From the NCBI RefSeq assembly GCF_001748085.1, contig NZ_BBZK01000006.1:335221-399220 (forward strand): 64,000 nt of DNA. Direction: 5' to 3'. Origin of the DNA: Streptomyces sp. TP-A0874 (GTDB lineage: Bacteria > Actinomycetota > Actinomycetes > Streptomycetales > Streptomycetaceae). Positions 18,222 through 27,790 of the stretch are shown piece after piece. Each line of letters starts with the position of its first letter. The stretch's first letter is position 1. The notes beneath the pieces are model-generated. The model searched no databases. It saw only the letters and a program-made list of their open reading frames with translations, and was not told the origin of the DNA. The position numbers were made by a program, and so were the translations under genes.

Positions 18222-19564
18222 CCTCACTCCTCCAAGAGGGGAACCTCGGACCTGTCTGGGTTGGACAGACCCGTGAGGCGCAGTCAGTGGACACCCGAGT
18301 GTTCCGGATTCTCGTTGTGCCCCTGACAAGCGCTGTGGGGAGTATTCGGCGGCCGGCCACTCGGCCGCAAGGGGTGCTTTCGGCCTGCCCCTGGCCGCAT
18401 GACCTGCCACGCGAGCAGGCCGCCGGAGCCGGCGCGCCCCTCGCCCGCCGGCCGCCGCCGGTCGCCGATTCGCCACGGATCGCGGGCTACCGCTGCTAGA
18501 GCAAAGAATCCCGTGGCGGCGAGGAGGAAGAGGGGCCGGATCGAGCAGCGGCCGCCGGCCCGCTCAGGACATGCCCGAAGCCCGGAACTCCATCCCACGC
18601 CGGGCCTCTGCACGCCCCGGAACGGACCCAGCAATTCCGGTTCACCCCGATGAACAGCTCATCACACGATCGGTCGCTTCGGCGAAGCTGACTCGCCGTC
18701 ACTCGTCCGGAGTCATGCCTCGGCAGCGGGCCGGGCGGAGCGCCGCCTCCCGGCTCCGGAGATCGACGATCAACGCCCGCCGGCGCCAGCAATCATCGGT
18801 CATGGGACGCCAGCACCCTTCCGTCCCATATAAAGAGTGGCTGATTTTCGCCCCTGAGGTTCCGCTGAGCGGTGGACCTCTCGGCGGACAGCGAACATTT
18901 GACGTCGAGTCGGCGTACGCGAGCTCCGCAGCCGCCGACCGCCAGACTGCCCTCCGACTCCCCCGGGGCTCGCGGCAGCGCCCCTCAGCAGTGGCGCCGC
19001 GCACCGTCTCCCGTTTCACCGGCGGCCGGTCGAACCGGCCGCTCGTCGCCGCGGCGAGGCCGATCCGGCACCGTCCGCTTGGCGAGTCCGGGTCAGGAGG
19101 CCGCCTCGGCCCCTCACACCGGTCCGCCCCAGGACGGTCTCGCCGCGCCTCCGTCAGACCGGCCAGCGGACCCGGCACCGGCACGCGGATCGCATCCGCT
19201 GGCCGCTGCCCCCGCGACAACCCGATTGGAACGAGCCACCTGGAAAGAGGACTTCGGCCATTCCGTCCGACCGATCCGCCGGCCGGTGCCGGGCGTCAAC
19301 CGCCCAGGAGCCGCCATAGCCACGGGTGACACACCCGCCGCCCTGTCCATGAAGTCACTCTTTTGATACGGCGTATCTCAAGGAATTACGGGTAGCGGGC
19401 CGTCAGCGGAGTTATTCAGCCGGAACCTTGATTCCTCGCCACCCGTTGTGCACCAGTACCGTCACGAAAAGCATGTGCGGGGGCCATCCCCTTGGCGCAT
19501 CATCCGCATCATGGACGACGATGGAGGAGCGGACGGCAGGGACCGCATGTGAGAGGAGGCGTCC
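18222..19564. other. 1.3-kb region without a convincing gene
   Basis: This is the longest gene-free stretch in the window, between the outward-reading protease gene and the SepF gene. Several open frames of 70-250 codons exist on both strands, but none has a good ribosome-binding site, recognisable motif or typical codon pattern. It contains an A/T-rich tract near 18826-18850, probably a promoter or decayed DNA, and a small dyad at 19365-19377. It could be the remains of lost genes. Confidence 0.6.
19365..19377. promoter_or_regulatory. Short dyad upstream of the SepF gene
   Basis: GATAC-GGC-GTATC is a perfect 5-bp inverted repeat with a 3-bp centre, in an A/T-rich pocket about 190 bp before the SepF start. 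It looks like a small repressor operator. The binding protein is unknown. Confidence 0.3.
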
Positions 19565-20005
19565 ATGGGATCGGTGCGCAAGGCGAGTGCATGGTTTGGC
19601 CTCGTCGATGACAACGATGACGAGCGCTACTACGACGACGACTACGCCGAGGGGCCCGAGCACGGCGACGCCTGGGTGACTGATCCGCGGGTGCGGGTGG
19701 CGGACGAGTCCGCGCAGCAGCAGGGGAGCCGCATCGCCACCGTCACCCCCGACAGCTTCCGCGACGCCCGGGGCCTGGGTGAGCTGTTCCGGGAGGGCGT
19801 CCCGGTGGTCGTCAACCTCACCGCCATGGACCCGGCCGACGCCAAGCGCGTGGTCGACTTCGCCGCGGGCCTGACGTTCGGACTCCGCGGTTCGATCGAG
19901 CGGGTCGCCACCCGGGTCTTCCTCCTCACACCGCCCGACTACCGGATCGTGAGCGGCGAGGCCACCGGCCGGGCGGTCGAGGGCGGGTTCTTCAACCAGA
20001 GCTGA
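19565..20005 (+). CDS. SepF-like cell-division protein (paralogue)
   Basis: A 146-residue SepF-family protein. Canonical SepF tethers FtsZ to the membrane with an N-terminal amphipathic helix; here the N-terminus [16 protein letters not shown] can form one. After an acidic linker comes the SepF fold (about residues 60-135: [53 protein letters not shown]). The ATG follows GAGAGGAGG. It is not in the ftsZ-ylmE cluster, so it is an additional SepF-like protein, several of which occur in Streptomyces. It converges with the acyl-CoA dehydrogenase gene; the stops are 15 bp apart. Confidence 0.92.
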   Translation: MGSVRKASAWFGLVDDNDDERYYDDDYAEGPEHGDAWVTDPRVRVADESAQQQGSRIATVTPDSFRDARGLGELFREGVPVVVNLTAMDPADAKRVVDFAAGLTFGLRGSIERVATRVFLLTPPDYRIVSGEATGRAVEGGFFNQS

Positions 20006-20020
20006 CCGCGGCGGGGCCGC

Positions 20021-21205
20021 TCACCGGAACGCGTCGAGCCCGGTGAGCGCCTTGCCGAGCACGAGTTGGTGCATCTCGACGGTGCCCTCGTAGGTGAGCA
20101 CCGACTCGAGGTTCGCGGCGTGCCGCATGACGGGGTACTCCAGGGAGATCCCGTTGGCCCCGAGGATCGTGCGGGCGGTGCGGCAGATCTCGATCGCCTC
20201 GCGCACGTTGTTGAGCTTGCCGAAACTGATCTGTTCCGGGCGGAGCCTCCCGGCGTCCAGCCGCCGGCCCAGATGGTGGGCGAGCAGAACGCCCTTGTGC
20301 AGCTCGACCGCCATGTCCGCGAGCTTGGCCTGGGTGAGCTGGAAGCCCCCGATGGGACGGTCGAACTGCACCCGGCTCCCGGCGTACTCCAGGGCCGCCT
20401 CGAACGAGGCGCGGGCGGCGCCCATCGCCCCCCACACGATGCCGTACCGCGCGTGGTTGAGGCAGCCGAGCGGCCCGCGCAACCCTTGGACCTCCAGGGC
20501 GGAGTCGGCGGGCAACCGCACCTCGTCGAGGATGAGTTCGCTGGTCACCGAGGCACGCAGGGACATCTTGTGCCGGATCTCCGGGGCGGAGAACCCCGGG
20601 GTACCGGCCGGCACCAGGAACCCCCGGACTCCGTCCTCGGTCTGGGCCCACACCACGGCGACCCCGGCCACGGAGCCGTTGGTGATCCACATCTTGCGGC
20701 CGGTGAGCACCCAGTCGGTGCCGTCGCGGCGGGCGCGGGTCCGCATGCCCGCCGGGTCCGACCCGTGGTCCGGTTCCGTCAGGCCGAAGCAGCCGATCAC
20801 CTCGCCGGCGGCCATCGCGGGCAGCCAGCGCTGCTTCTGCTCCTCCGAGCCCCACCGGTGGATCGCGTACATGGCGAGCGAGCCCTGCACGGACACCAGG
20901 GAACGGATCCCGGAGTCGGCGGCCTCCAGTTCCATGCAGGTCAGCCCGTACTGCACCGCGCTGGCTCCCGCGCAGCCGTAGCCGTCGAGGGACATCCCCA
21001 GCGCGCCGATGCTCCCGAGCTCCCTGGCGAGTCCGCGGATCTCCGGGACCTCACCGCTCTCGAACCACTCGGCGATCCGCGGCAGCACCCGGTCGCCGGC
21101 CCACTGCCGCACGGTGTCCCGGACCGCCAGGTCCTCCGGGCTCAGCAGGTCGTCCACACCGAGCGGGTCGCTCGGGTCGAAGGCGGGGAGGGAAGATGCG
21201 GACAT
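20021..21205 (-). CDS. Acyl-CoA dehydrogenase, glutaryl-CoA dehydrogenase-like
   Basis: FAD-dependent acyl-CoA dehydrogenase of 394 residues. N-terminal alpha, middle beta (CFGLTEPDHGSDP, the flavin/substrate loop, and KMWITNGSVAGV) and C-terminal alpha domains are all present. The C-terminal YEGTVEMHQLVLGKALTG places the catalytic glutamate in the position used by glutaryl-CoA dehydrogenase. The Arg near the substrate carboxylate (SLVSVQGSLAMYAIHRWGS block) also fits that subfamily. This suggests a role in lysine/tryptophan or related degradation; substrate is not certain. The ATG at 21205 is chosen over an upstream in-frame ATG. Leftward, 69 bp after the MFS gene, so possibly cotranscribed. 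Confidence 0.93.
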   Translation of the reverse strand: MSASSLPAFDPSDPLGVDDLLSPEDLAVRDTVRQWAGDRVLPRIAEWFESGEVPEIRGLARELGSIGALGMSLDGYGCAGASAVQYGLTCMELEAADSGIRSLVSVQGSLAMYAIHRWGSEEQKQRWLPAMAAGEVIGCFGLTEPDHGSDPAGMRTRARRDGTDWVLTGRKMWITNGSVAGVAVVWAQTEDGVRGFLVPAGTPGFSAPEIRHKMSLRASVTSELILDEVRLPADSALEVQGLRGPLGCLNHARYGIVWGAMGAARASFEAALEYAGSRVQFDRPIGGFQLTQAKLADMAVELHKGVLLAHHLGRRLDAGRLRPEQISFGKLNNVREAIEICRTARTILGANGISLEYPVMRHAANLESVLTYEGTVEMHQLVLGKALTGLDAFR

Positions 21206-21274
21206 GGCTCGACCTCTCGTCATGGCTTCCGGGCGCAGACGCTACGGGCGAGTAGGGAACCTGTCCAGCACGGC

Positions 21275-23020
21275 TCAGGGGCGAACGGCGGTGCGAGCGG
21301 CGGGCCGGCCGGGATCGGCACCCCGCCGCGCCGGCGGGAGCATCGTGGAACGCCCGGCTCCGGAGGGTTCCCCCGGCCGTTCCCCGTCGGCTCCGGGTGC
21401 GGCGGCCGACCGGGCGGAGGCGGCGGGGCGCTCGGTGTCCGCGCGGCCCTCGCCGCACTCCATGTGGCGTGGCAGCCGCAGCGCCGCCGCAGCGCCGACC
21501 AGCAGCAGTCCCGCACTCACCACGAGGGTGGTGTGCAGACCGTGAACGAAGGCCACCCGGGCCGTCGCGCGCAGGGCGCCCGCGGCGGGGCCGTGGAGTC
21601 CGCCCGCCACCTCGTAGGCTTCGGCCAGCGAGTTGCCGGCCGCCCTCCCGGAGACACGGGGCACTCCCGGCACGGTGGCCACGGCCGGCGCGTACACGGC
21701 GTTCATGACGCTGCCGAGCAGGGCTATGCCGATGCCGGCCCCGAGCTGGTAGGACGTCTCGCCGATGGCCGCCGCCGTGCCCGCCTGGTCCGGTGGAGCG
21801 TCGCTCAGCATGGACTCGTAGGCGCCGAAGAGCGTCATCTCCAGGCCGAAGCCGAGCAGCAGGAAACCGGCGATGAGCGGCGCCGGCCGGTCCTCCTGCC
21901 CCGTCCACAGCAGCGAGAGCACGGCCGCCGCGGTGAGCAGGAAACCCAGCGCGACCATGGAACGCGGGCCGAGCCACTGGAGCAGGCGGGAGCCCAGCAG
22001 CCCGGCGGCCATCGCGGCACAGGTGAGCGGCACCATCCGCACCCCGGTCTGCAGCGGGGAGAGGCCGAGGACGAGTTGCAGGTACTGGGTGGCGATCAGT
22101 TGGAGGCCGACGAGCGCGAGCATCGCCAGCACGATGCAGCCGACGGAGGTCCCGAAGGCCGGCCGGCTGAGCATGGCCAGATCCACCAGGGGGTAGCGGC
22201 GGCGGCGCTGCCGCCGGGCGAAGAGGACGAGCAGCAGCACCCCGGCGATCAGCGGCAGGGCGGTGGCGGGGGCCAGCAGGGCGGCGGCGCCGCCGACCCG
22301 TTTCACCCCCAGCACGACGCCGAAGAGTCCGGCGGCGGCCAGCAGCGCGCCGAGCACGTCCCACGGCCCGTCCCGCTCTCCGATGGACTCCGGGAGCAGC
22401 CAGCGGCCGGCGAGCAGGCAGGCCGCCATCAGCGGGATGTTGATCAGGAAGACCGAGCCCCACCAGAAGTGCTCGAGCAGGAGCCCGCCGAGCAGCGGCC
22501 CGACGGCGGCACCGACGGCGGCGACCGCGCTCCAGATGCCGATGGCCATCGCCCGCTCCCGGCGCTCCGGGAAGACCTGCCGGAGGATGGAGAGCGTCGC
22601 AGGCATGATCATCGCGCCGCCCACCCCGAGCAGGGCACGCGCCGCCACCAGGACGTGGGGGGTCGAGGCGAGGGCCGCGATGGCCGAGGCCAGGCTGAAC
22701 ACGCCGTATCCGAGCAGCAGGACCCGCCGTCGGCCGACCCGGTCGCCGAGGGTTCCGAAGAGGATCAGGAGGGAGGCGGCGACCAGTGGGTAGATGTCGA
22801 CGATCCACAGCAGGCCGGTGGCGCTGGGGCGGAGGTCCTCGGTGACCGCCGGCACCGCCACGTGGAGCACCGTCGCGTCCAGGGCGACGAGCAGCAGGCT
22901 GACGCAGAGCACCACCAGCACGGCCCAGCGGTTGACTCCGCCGGCGCCGAGCCCTCGCCGGTGCCGATGCCGGGGAACGTCCGCCGCCCGCTGCTCACGG
23001 GCCGTGGTCGTCCCGGACAT
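21275..23020 (-). CDS. 14-helix MFS exporter (EmrB/QacA type)
   Basis: Drug:H+ antiporter-2 family transporter of 581 residues with about 14 hydrophobic helices. Motifs are LDATVLHVAVPAVTEDL in helix 1, WIVDIYPLV (as in QacA/SmvA), GDRVGRRRVLL in loop 2-3 and GPLLGGLLLEHFWWGSVFLINIP (motif C region). About 60 C-terminal residues are hydrophilic and cytoplasmic. It probably exports cationic or amphipathic drugs. The ATG at 23020 follows GGGAGG. No TetR regulator adjoins. The acyl-CoA dehydrogenase gene lies downstream. Confidence 0.94.
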   Translation of the reverse strand: MSGTTTAREQRAADVPRHRHRRGLGAGGVNRWAVLVVLCVSLLLVALDATVLHVAVPAVTEDLRPSATGLLWIVDIYPLVAASLLILFGTLGDRVGRRRVLLLGYGVFSLASAIAALASTPHVLVAARALLGVGGAMIMPATLSILRQVFPERRERAMAIGIWSAVAAVGAAVGPLLGGLLLEHFWWGSVFLINIPLMAACLLAGRWLLPESIGERDGPWDVLGALLAAAGLFGVVLGVKRVGGAAALLAPATALPLIAGVLLLVLFARRQRRRRYPLVDLAMLSRPAFGTSVGCIVLAMLALVGLQLIATQYLQLVLGLSPLQTGVRMVPLTCAAMAAGLLGSRLLQWLGPRSMVALGFLLTAAAVLSLLWTGQEDRPAPLIAGFLLLGFGLEMTLFGAYESMLSDAPPDQAGTAAAIGETSYQLGAGIGIALLGSVMNAVYAPAVATVPGVPRVSGRAAGNSLAEAYEVAGGLHGPAAGALRATARVAFVHGLHTTLVVSAGLLLVGAAAALRLPRHMECGEGRADTERPAASARSAAAPGADGERPGEPSGAGRSTMLPPARRGADPGRPAARTAVRP

Positions 23021-23582
23021 GCACGCACCTCCCAATGTGTCGCGCCGCGCGCTCGGCAGACCCCGACAGGGCGTTTCTCATTTCCCTGCGGTCCGGCATC
23101 GAGCGCGGGTGAGTTGTCAGGGTACGCGAGGGGCGGAGGAGGAAGAGTGGCCAGGTTCACTTCCTGTCAACACGGCGACCTCCCGGAGCACCACTCCTTC
23201 GACGGCTTCGGCGCGGCCGCTCCCCCGGTACGGCTTCCGGACGGCGGCCCCCCGCCGACAACGCCGGGATCATCTACCGAACTCAAGTTCGAACGCGCTG
23301 GTCACGGTCGCACCCGCCCCTCTCCACGCCCTGCCGGGCGGTGATTCCACAGCGGATTTCCGGCCAGCCGGACGGCAATCGACCGCACCGGGCGGAGAAC
23401 AGATTCGAGGGTGTGAAAGAAATGTTCGACGATCTCCTCACGAAATTCACTCAAAGACCCTTCCGGTTATGACGGAACGTCGGAAATAAAGCCTCCTGTT
23501 GCGACCGAGTACACATCACATCGTCATCACAAAGACGTTGCCCGGAGCGAGGTCCGCGCTCACCCCCTGTAACGTCGCTTAG
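23021..23582. other. Divergent promoter region, no gene seen
   Basis: A 562-bp noncoding region between the leftward MFS gene and the rightward PAP2-like gene, with A/T-richer DNA at about 23400-23540. No clear operator or structured RNA was found. It presumably holds both promoters. Confidence 0.5.
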
Positions 23583-24674
23583 GTGCGTACCGATCGAATC
23601 GTCGCCCGTCTCCAACAGGAGCCGGAGCGACCGAGCGACCGCGTGATCCCGCGGATGAGCCGAACACGGAAGGTGTTGTTCGGTTCCGCCGTCGGCTTCT
23701 ACGCGGCCATCGTCCTCGCCGTGCTCGTGAGTGACCGCCTGGTCCGCCTCGACTGGCAAGTGATGCTCTTCCGGCCGTACAAGCAGTGGCCCGTCCTCCA
23801 CCCCTACCTGGACTACTTCGTCGTCCTGGGGCAGCGCGGGCCCACCGCCGTCCTGGTCGCCGCCTGGCTGGGCTGGCGCTCCTGGCGGCAGCGGACGCTC
23901 CGGCCGCTCCTGGCCCTGGGCGTCTCCCTACTGCTGCTGAACACCACGGTGGGTGCGGTGAAGTACGGCCTGGGCCGGCTCGGTCCGCACTACGCGACGA
24001 CGGTCGGTTCCGCCGAGATGTTCGCCGGCGGCGACATATTCCCGTCCGGGCACACCGCGAACGCGGTGGTGACCTGGGGGATCCTGGCCTACCTCGCCAC
24101 CACCCCGAACGCCCGGCGGGTGCTGTCGCTCGTCGCCGCCGCGTTCGCGCTCGGGGTCGGCGGAACCACCGTCTACCTCGGCACCCACTGGGTCAGCGAC
24201 GTGCTCCTCGGCTGGACGGCCGGGCTGCTGATCCTGCTGGCACTCCCCTGGTTCGAACCCTTCATCGCCACAGCCGAGCGGTGGATCCTGGACCACCGAG
24301 ACCGTTTCAAGGAAAGGCGGACGGCCCCCGCCGCACCGCTGCCGCATCCGGCCTACGCACAGCCCGCGGCGGCTTCCCGGAACACCGGGCAACCAGCCGG
24401 TGGCACCGCCGCGCGGGAGGCGGCGGCAGGTGGCGCGGCGCCGCCGGGCGGGACGGCCGCCGGCCGCTCGGATCTGGGGACGAGCGGCGGCGCCGGGGCA
24501 GCGGGCAACCGCACCGACCCCAGGCCTCCGCACTACCCGCCACGCCCGCACACCGCCCGCTCGGAGCGCTCGCCGGTCAGCCCGACCGGCAGCCGCCGCC
24601 CTCCGCACTCGGACCGGACCTCGCGCAGCGTGCCGTTGGGGTCCACAGCCCACCGCGGGCACACCGGGGGCTGA
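23583..24674 (+). CDS. PAP2-like phosphatase family membrane protein
   Basis: A 363-residue protein: about six membrane helices in residues 25-235 and a 125-residue Pro/Ala/Arg-rich cytoplasmic tail. PAP2 superfamily features are the conserved Lys of KYGLGRLGP, FPSGHTAN with its catalytic His, and THWVSD with the second His and Asp. Two phosphate-binding arginines look replaced: the RP of the first motif reads GP, and the SR that precedes the last His reads TT. It may therefore act on an unusual lipid phosphate or be inactive. The GTG at 23583 gives the longest frame but has no strong ribosome-binding site; an ATG at 23655 is an alternative. Confidence 0.85.
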   Translation: MRTDRIVARLQQEPERPSDRVIPRMSRTRKVLFGSAVGFYAAIVLAVLVSDRLVRLDWQVMLFRPYKQWPVLHPYLDYFVVLGQRGPTAVLVAAWLGWRSWRQRTLRPLLALGVSLLLLNTTVGAVKYGLGRLGPHYATTVGSAEMFAGGDIFPSGHTANAVVTWGILAYLATTPNARRVLSLVAAAFALGVGGTTVYLGTHWVSDVLLGWTAGLLILLALPWFEPFIATAERWILDHRDRFKERRTAPAAPLPHPAYAQPAAASRNTGQPAGGTAAREAAAGGAAPPGGTAAGRSDLGTSGGAGAAGNRTDPRPPHYPPRPHTARSERSPVSPTGSRRPPHSDRTSRSVPLGSTAHRGHTGG

Positions 24675-24869
24675 CGGGGGCGGGGTACCGCTCGCCCGGC
24701 GGCCGCGCGCCCGCCCGCTCCCCGGTGCCCTGCCCGGGACGGTACGCGGCGCTCCGCCGCCGGGGCCTCCGCCTGCGGCCGGGTTTCTCCGAGCAGCAGC
24801 TCCCTCCGAGGGGCCGGGTGTCCAGGAGGCGCCGGCGGCGGCCTCTCGGTCCGGGCCGGTGCTCCGGTC

Positions 24870-25082
24870 TCACCCCGTCCAGCAGCGGACGACCTCGCCG
24901 TCGGTGACCGCGAAATTGATCCGTCCGGCGAGGAACTCCATGGTCACCACGGCGTTCGGCGGGAGCCTGCGGACCGTGGTCCAGCCCCGGTCCCGGGCAC
25001 GTTCCTCCGCCTCGGCGACGGGCTGTCCGACGTAGGCCTCGGTGTCGTCCGCGGGGTTCTCTGGAATCGAATTCCTGTCCAT
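24870..25082 (-). CDS. I78-family peptidase inhibitor-like small protein
   Basis: A 70-residue protein with the layout of I78/potato inhibitor I-like small domains: YVGQPVAEAEERARDRGW (helix), then a conserved Arg-rich strand, then VTMEFLAGRINFAVTDGEVVRCWTG, where the R-[LI]-N-F pattern and the closing D-G-x-V-x-R are family marks. It has no signal peptide, so it would act in the cytoplasm, or it may not inhibit proteases at all. It starts with ATG at 25082 and is monocistronic. The direct repeat at 25204-25221 lies in its upstream region. The fold assignment is by eye. Confidence 0.75.
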   Translation of the reverse strand: MDRNSIPENPADDTEAYVGQPVAEAEERARDRGWTTVRRLPPNAVVTMEFLAGRINFAVTDGEVVRCWTG

Positions 25083-25509
25083 GAGGCCACCGTAGGGGCT
25101 CTCGCGTCCGTCGGCGGATCGACCCGTGGCGTGGCCCGCGACGCGGCGGCTCCCCGATTACCCTCCGTGCGGCCCGCTCGCCCCTACAGGCTTGTCCTTG
25201 TCCCGTCACATTTACGTCACAGCTGCGCCTCGGAGGGGATGCCGCAGGTGCGGTCCGCCCGTCTCAGCCGACCAGCCGAACGCCCGGAATCCTTTTCCAA
25301 CCCGTCTCTCCCGCAAACACGCCGTCAACTCCCGTTGTTCGGAATTTCGCCTTCTCGAAATCCCCGCGGCGCCCGCAATTCCGCCCGGGTGGCGGAGGCC
25401 GCGAATAGCCGGGCGGCCGGGGTGCGGGGGATGCCGGGTCAAACCACCGGGCACACGGCCGCCGGGCCGCCGCGCCGTCATCGGAGGCGGCGGTCCGGTG
25501 CGGTCCGGT
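25083..25509. other. Intergenic region with direct repeat
   Basis: The 427 bp between the I78-like gene start and the catalase stop contain no credible gene. The notable content is the CGTCACA direct repeat near 25204-25221. Confidence 0.5.
25204..25221 (-). promoter_or_regulatory. 11-bp-spaced direct repeat CGTCACA upstream of the I78-like gene
   Basis: CGTCACA at 25204-25210 and 25215-25221, separated by TTTA (period 11 bp, about one helical turn; TGTGACG on the transcribed strand). Such spacing suits a tandem activator or extracytoplasmic sigma site about 120 bp upstream of the start. The factor is unknown. Confidence 0.35.
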
Positions 25510-27633
25510 TCAGTCGTTGATCGCGGAGCGGCCGCGGTAGCGGTGCGCGGCGATCGCCTCGGTGAAAGCCCGCCCGAACTCCTCGCCGGGCGGCCCGGTG
25601 CCCGCGTCGGTGACCACCCCCTGGTCCAGGACGACGCCCTCGCCGTTCCCTCCGCCGGCCACCCGGACCCCGCCGAGTTCCATGCTGCCCAGCACCCCCG
25701 CCCCCGCGCCGAGGCCCGCGATGGGCTTGCCGTGCCGGAAGGCGCCGCGCAGGAACCGTACGGCCGCGTCGTCCGCCGCGATCGCCAGCGCACTGTCCGG
25801 TCCGCCGGGCACCAGCACCGCGTCGTAAAGCACCGAGGCGACGGTAGGCAGCGCACGGGTGACCGGTCGTTCGCCGCCCTCGGTGTCCCGGACCGTGCCG
25901 TCGTACGCCGCCAGTTCCTCGACCACCGCGCCGCCGATCCCGAGGATCTCGCGCACTCCGTCCACCTGGGCGGCGTCCACCCCGTCCGCGACCAGCACCG
26001 CCACCTGGCGGCTCCGGATGCTGCCGTCGCCCAGGTTGTTCTCGAAGCTCAGCGCCGGGGAGCGGACCGGTTCCGGGGTGTCCGAGCGCCGTTCCGGCTC
26101 GGCCACCCCGATGCCCCGGGCCACCGCGGTGGCCAGCTCGTGGTCCACCCGGGCCAGCTGCGCGACGACGCCCTCGCGCACCTGCCTCGTCCCGACCTTG
26201 CCCAGCTCGAACCGGAAGGCGTCGATCATGTGCTTCTTCTCCCAGTCGGCCATGCTGTGCCAGAACATCGCCGGCTGGCTGTAGTGGTCGTCGAAGCTGG
26301 GGCTGCGCTTGCGGATCTTGTGTCCGTCGACCCGCTCCTGGAGGTGGGCGAAGACTCGGGGATCGCCCCCGCCGACGGCCGGGCACCCACCGCTCAGCGA
26401 GTTGGGGCTGTAGCTCGCCCCGGAGTGGATCAGGCTCTGGTGGTAGCCGTCACGCTGGTTGTTGCGCACCTCGACCACCGGGCGGTTCACCGGGATCTGG
26501 GCGAAGTTCGGACCGCCCAGACGGATCAGCTGGGTGTCCAGGTAGGAGAAGTTCCGTGCCTGCAGCAGGGGGTCGTTGGTGAAGTCGATCCCCGGGACGA
26601 CGTTGGCCGTGTGGAAGGCGATCTGCTCGGTCTCGGCGAAGAAGTTGTCGGGATTCCGGTCCAGGACCATCCGCCCGATGGGCCGCACCGGCACCTGCTC
26701 CTCCGGGATGATCTTGGTCGGGTCCAGCAGATCGAAGTCGAACGCGTGCTCGTCCTCGGTCGGCACCAGTTGAACGCCCAGCTCCCACTCGGGGTAGTCA
26801 CCGGAGGCGATCGCGTCCCACAGGTCCCGGCGGTTGAAGTCCGGGTCCCGGCCCATGGTCTCCTGTGCCTCGTCCCACACCAGCGAGTGCACGCCCAGCC
26901 GGGGCTTCCAGTGGAACTTGACGAACGTTCCCCGCCCGGCCGCGTCGACGAACCGGAAGGTGTGCACCCCGAAGCCCTGCATCATCCGGTAGCTCCGCGG
27001 GATGGCCCGGTCCGACATCAGCCAGAAGATCGCGTGCAGGGTCTCCGGCTGGAGGGCGACGAAGTCCCAGAGCGTGTCGTGCGCTGAGGCGCCGGTCGGG
27101 ATCTCGTTGTGCGGCTCCGGCTTGAGCGCGTGTACGAAGTCGGGGAACTTGATGCCGTCCTGGATGAAGAAGATCGGGAAGTTGTTCGCGACCAGGTCGT
27201 AGTTGCCCTCGGAGGTGTAGAACTTCGTCGCGAAGCCGCGGACGTCGCGCACCGTGTCGGCCGAACCGCGCGGCCCCTGGACGGTGGAGAAGCGCACGAA
27301 GACGGGGGTCCGCACGGAGGGGTCCTGGAGGAAGGCGGCCCGGGTGAACTCCGCGCACGAGCGGTACGGCTCGAAGTATCCGTAGGCCCCGGCGCCCCGC
27401 GCGTGCACCACGCGCTCGGGGATCCGCTCGTGGTCGAAGCGGGTGATCTTCTCCCGGAAGTGGAAGTCCTCCATCAGGGTGGGGCCGCGTTCACCGACCG
27501 TCAACGCGTCGTCGGTGTGGTCGACGACCACACCCTGGTCGGTGGTGAGCGGCCCCCCGGCGGGATCTGCCGCACGCTGGGCGGCGCGCTGCCGCTGCTT
27601 GGCGTCCGCCGGGCGGCTCTCCTCAGACGTCAT
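25510..27633 (-). CDS. katE: Large-subunit catalase (HPII/KatE type) with C-terminal GATase-like domain
   Basis: Monofunctional haem catalase of 707 residues, far longer than the 480-residue small-subunit type. The catalytic His77 lies in [12 protein letters not shown], the distal Asn in the NNFPIFF region, and the proximal haem Tyr is in the [16 protein letters not shown] block. Residues from about 540 form the flavodoxin-like/class I glutamine amidotransferase-like domain characteristic of clade 2 catalases ([37 protein letters not shown]). It removes hydrogen peroxide in the cytoplasm, probably in stationary phase or spores. The ATG at 27633 follows AAGGAG. The gene is alone. Confidence 0.96.
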   Translation of the reverse strand: MTSEESRPADAKQRQRAAQRAADPAGGPLTTDQGVVVDHTDDALTVGERGPTLMEDFHFREKITRFDHERIPERVVHARGAGAYGYFEPYRSCAEFTRAAFLQDPSVRTPVFVRFSTVQGPRGSADTVRDVRGFATKFYTSEGNYDLVANNFPIFFIQDGIKFPDFVHALKPEPHNEIPTGASAHDTLWDFVALQPETLHAIFWLMSDRAIPRSYRMMQGFGVHTFRFVDAAGRGTFVKFHWKPRLGVHSLVWDEAQETMGRDPDFNRRDLWDAIASGDYPEWELGVQLVPTEDEHAFDFDLLDPTKIIPEEQVPVRPIGRMVLDRNPDNFFAETEQIAFHTANVVPGIDFTNDPLLQARNFSYLDTQLIRLGGPNFAQIPVNRPVVEVRNNQRDGYHQSLIHSGASYSPNSLSGGCPAVGGGDPRVFAHLQERVDGHKIRKRSPSFDDHYSQPAMFWHSMADWEKKHMIDAFRFELGKVGTRQVREGVVAQLARVDHELATAVARGIGVAEPERRSDTPEPVRSPALSFENNLGDGSIRSRQVAVLVADGVDAAQVDGVREILGIGGAVVEELAAYDGTVRDTEGGERPVTRALPTVASVLYDAVLVPGGPDSALAIAADDAAVRFLRGAFRHGKPIAGLGAGAGVLGSMELGGVRVAGGGNGEGVVLDQGVVTDAGTGPPGEEFGRAFTEAIAAHRYRGRSAIND

Positions 27634-27790
27634 GGCCGGGCTGCTCCTTCGTACGGAACCGGGGGATCCGCCGGGTTTCCCCGACTTTGGGATCGAAACG
27701 CCGGATCCGTCGAACAGCAGTCGTGCGCCGGGAGCCGTCCGTCCGCGGTCGACCGCCCCGCGGAGCGGTGGGCCGCCGGGCCGGCGGCGG

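Noticed and set aside
18284..19366. Several overlapping open frames in the 1.3-kb gap
   Set aside because: None has a good ribosome-binding site, conserved motif or reasonable composition. Treated as noncoding.
20066..23344. Open frame of about 1090 codons on the plus strand
   Set aside because: It is antisense to the acyl-CoA dehydrogenase and MFS genes, both of which have clear motifs. Its composition is that of high-GC antisense sequence.
27677..27699. Possible SigB-type promoter (GTTT, 13-bp spacer, GGGGAA) before katE
   Set aside because: The spacer is short and the -10 poor compared with the SigB consensus, so I did not list it.
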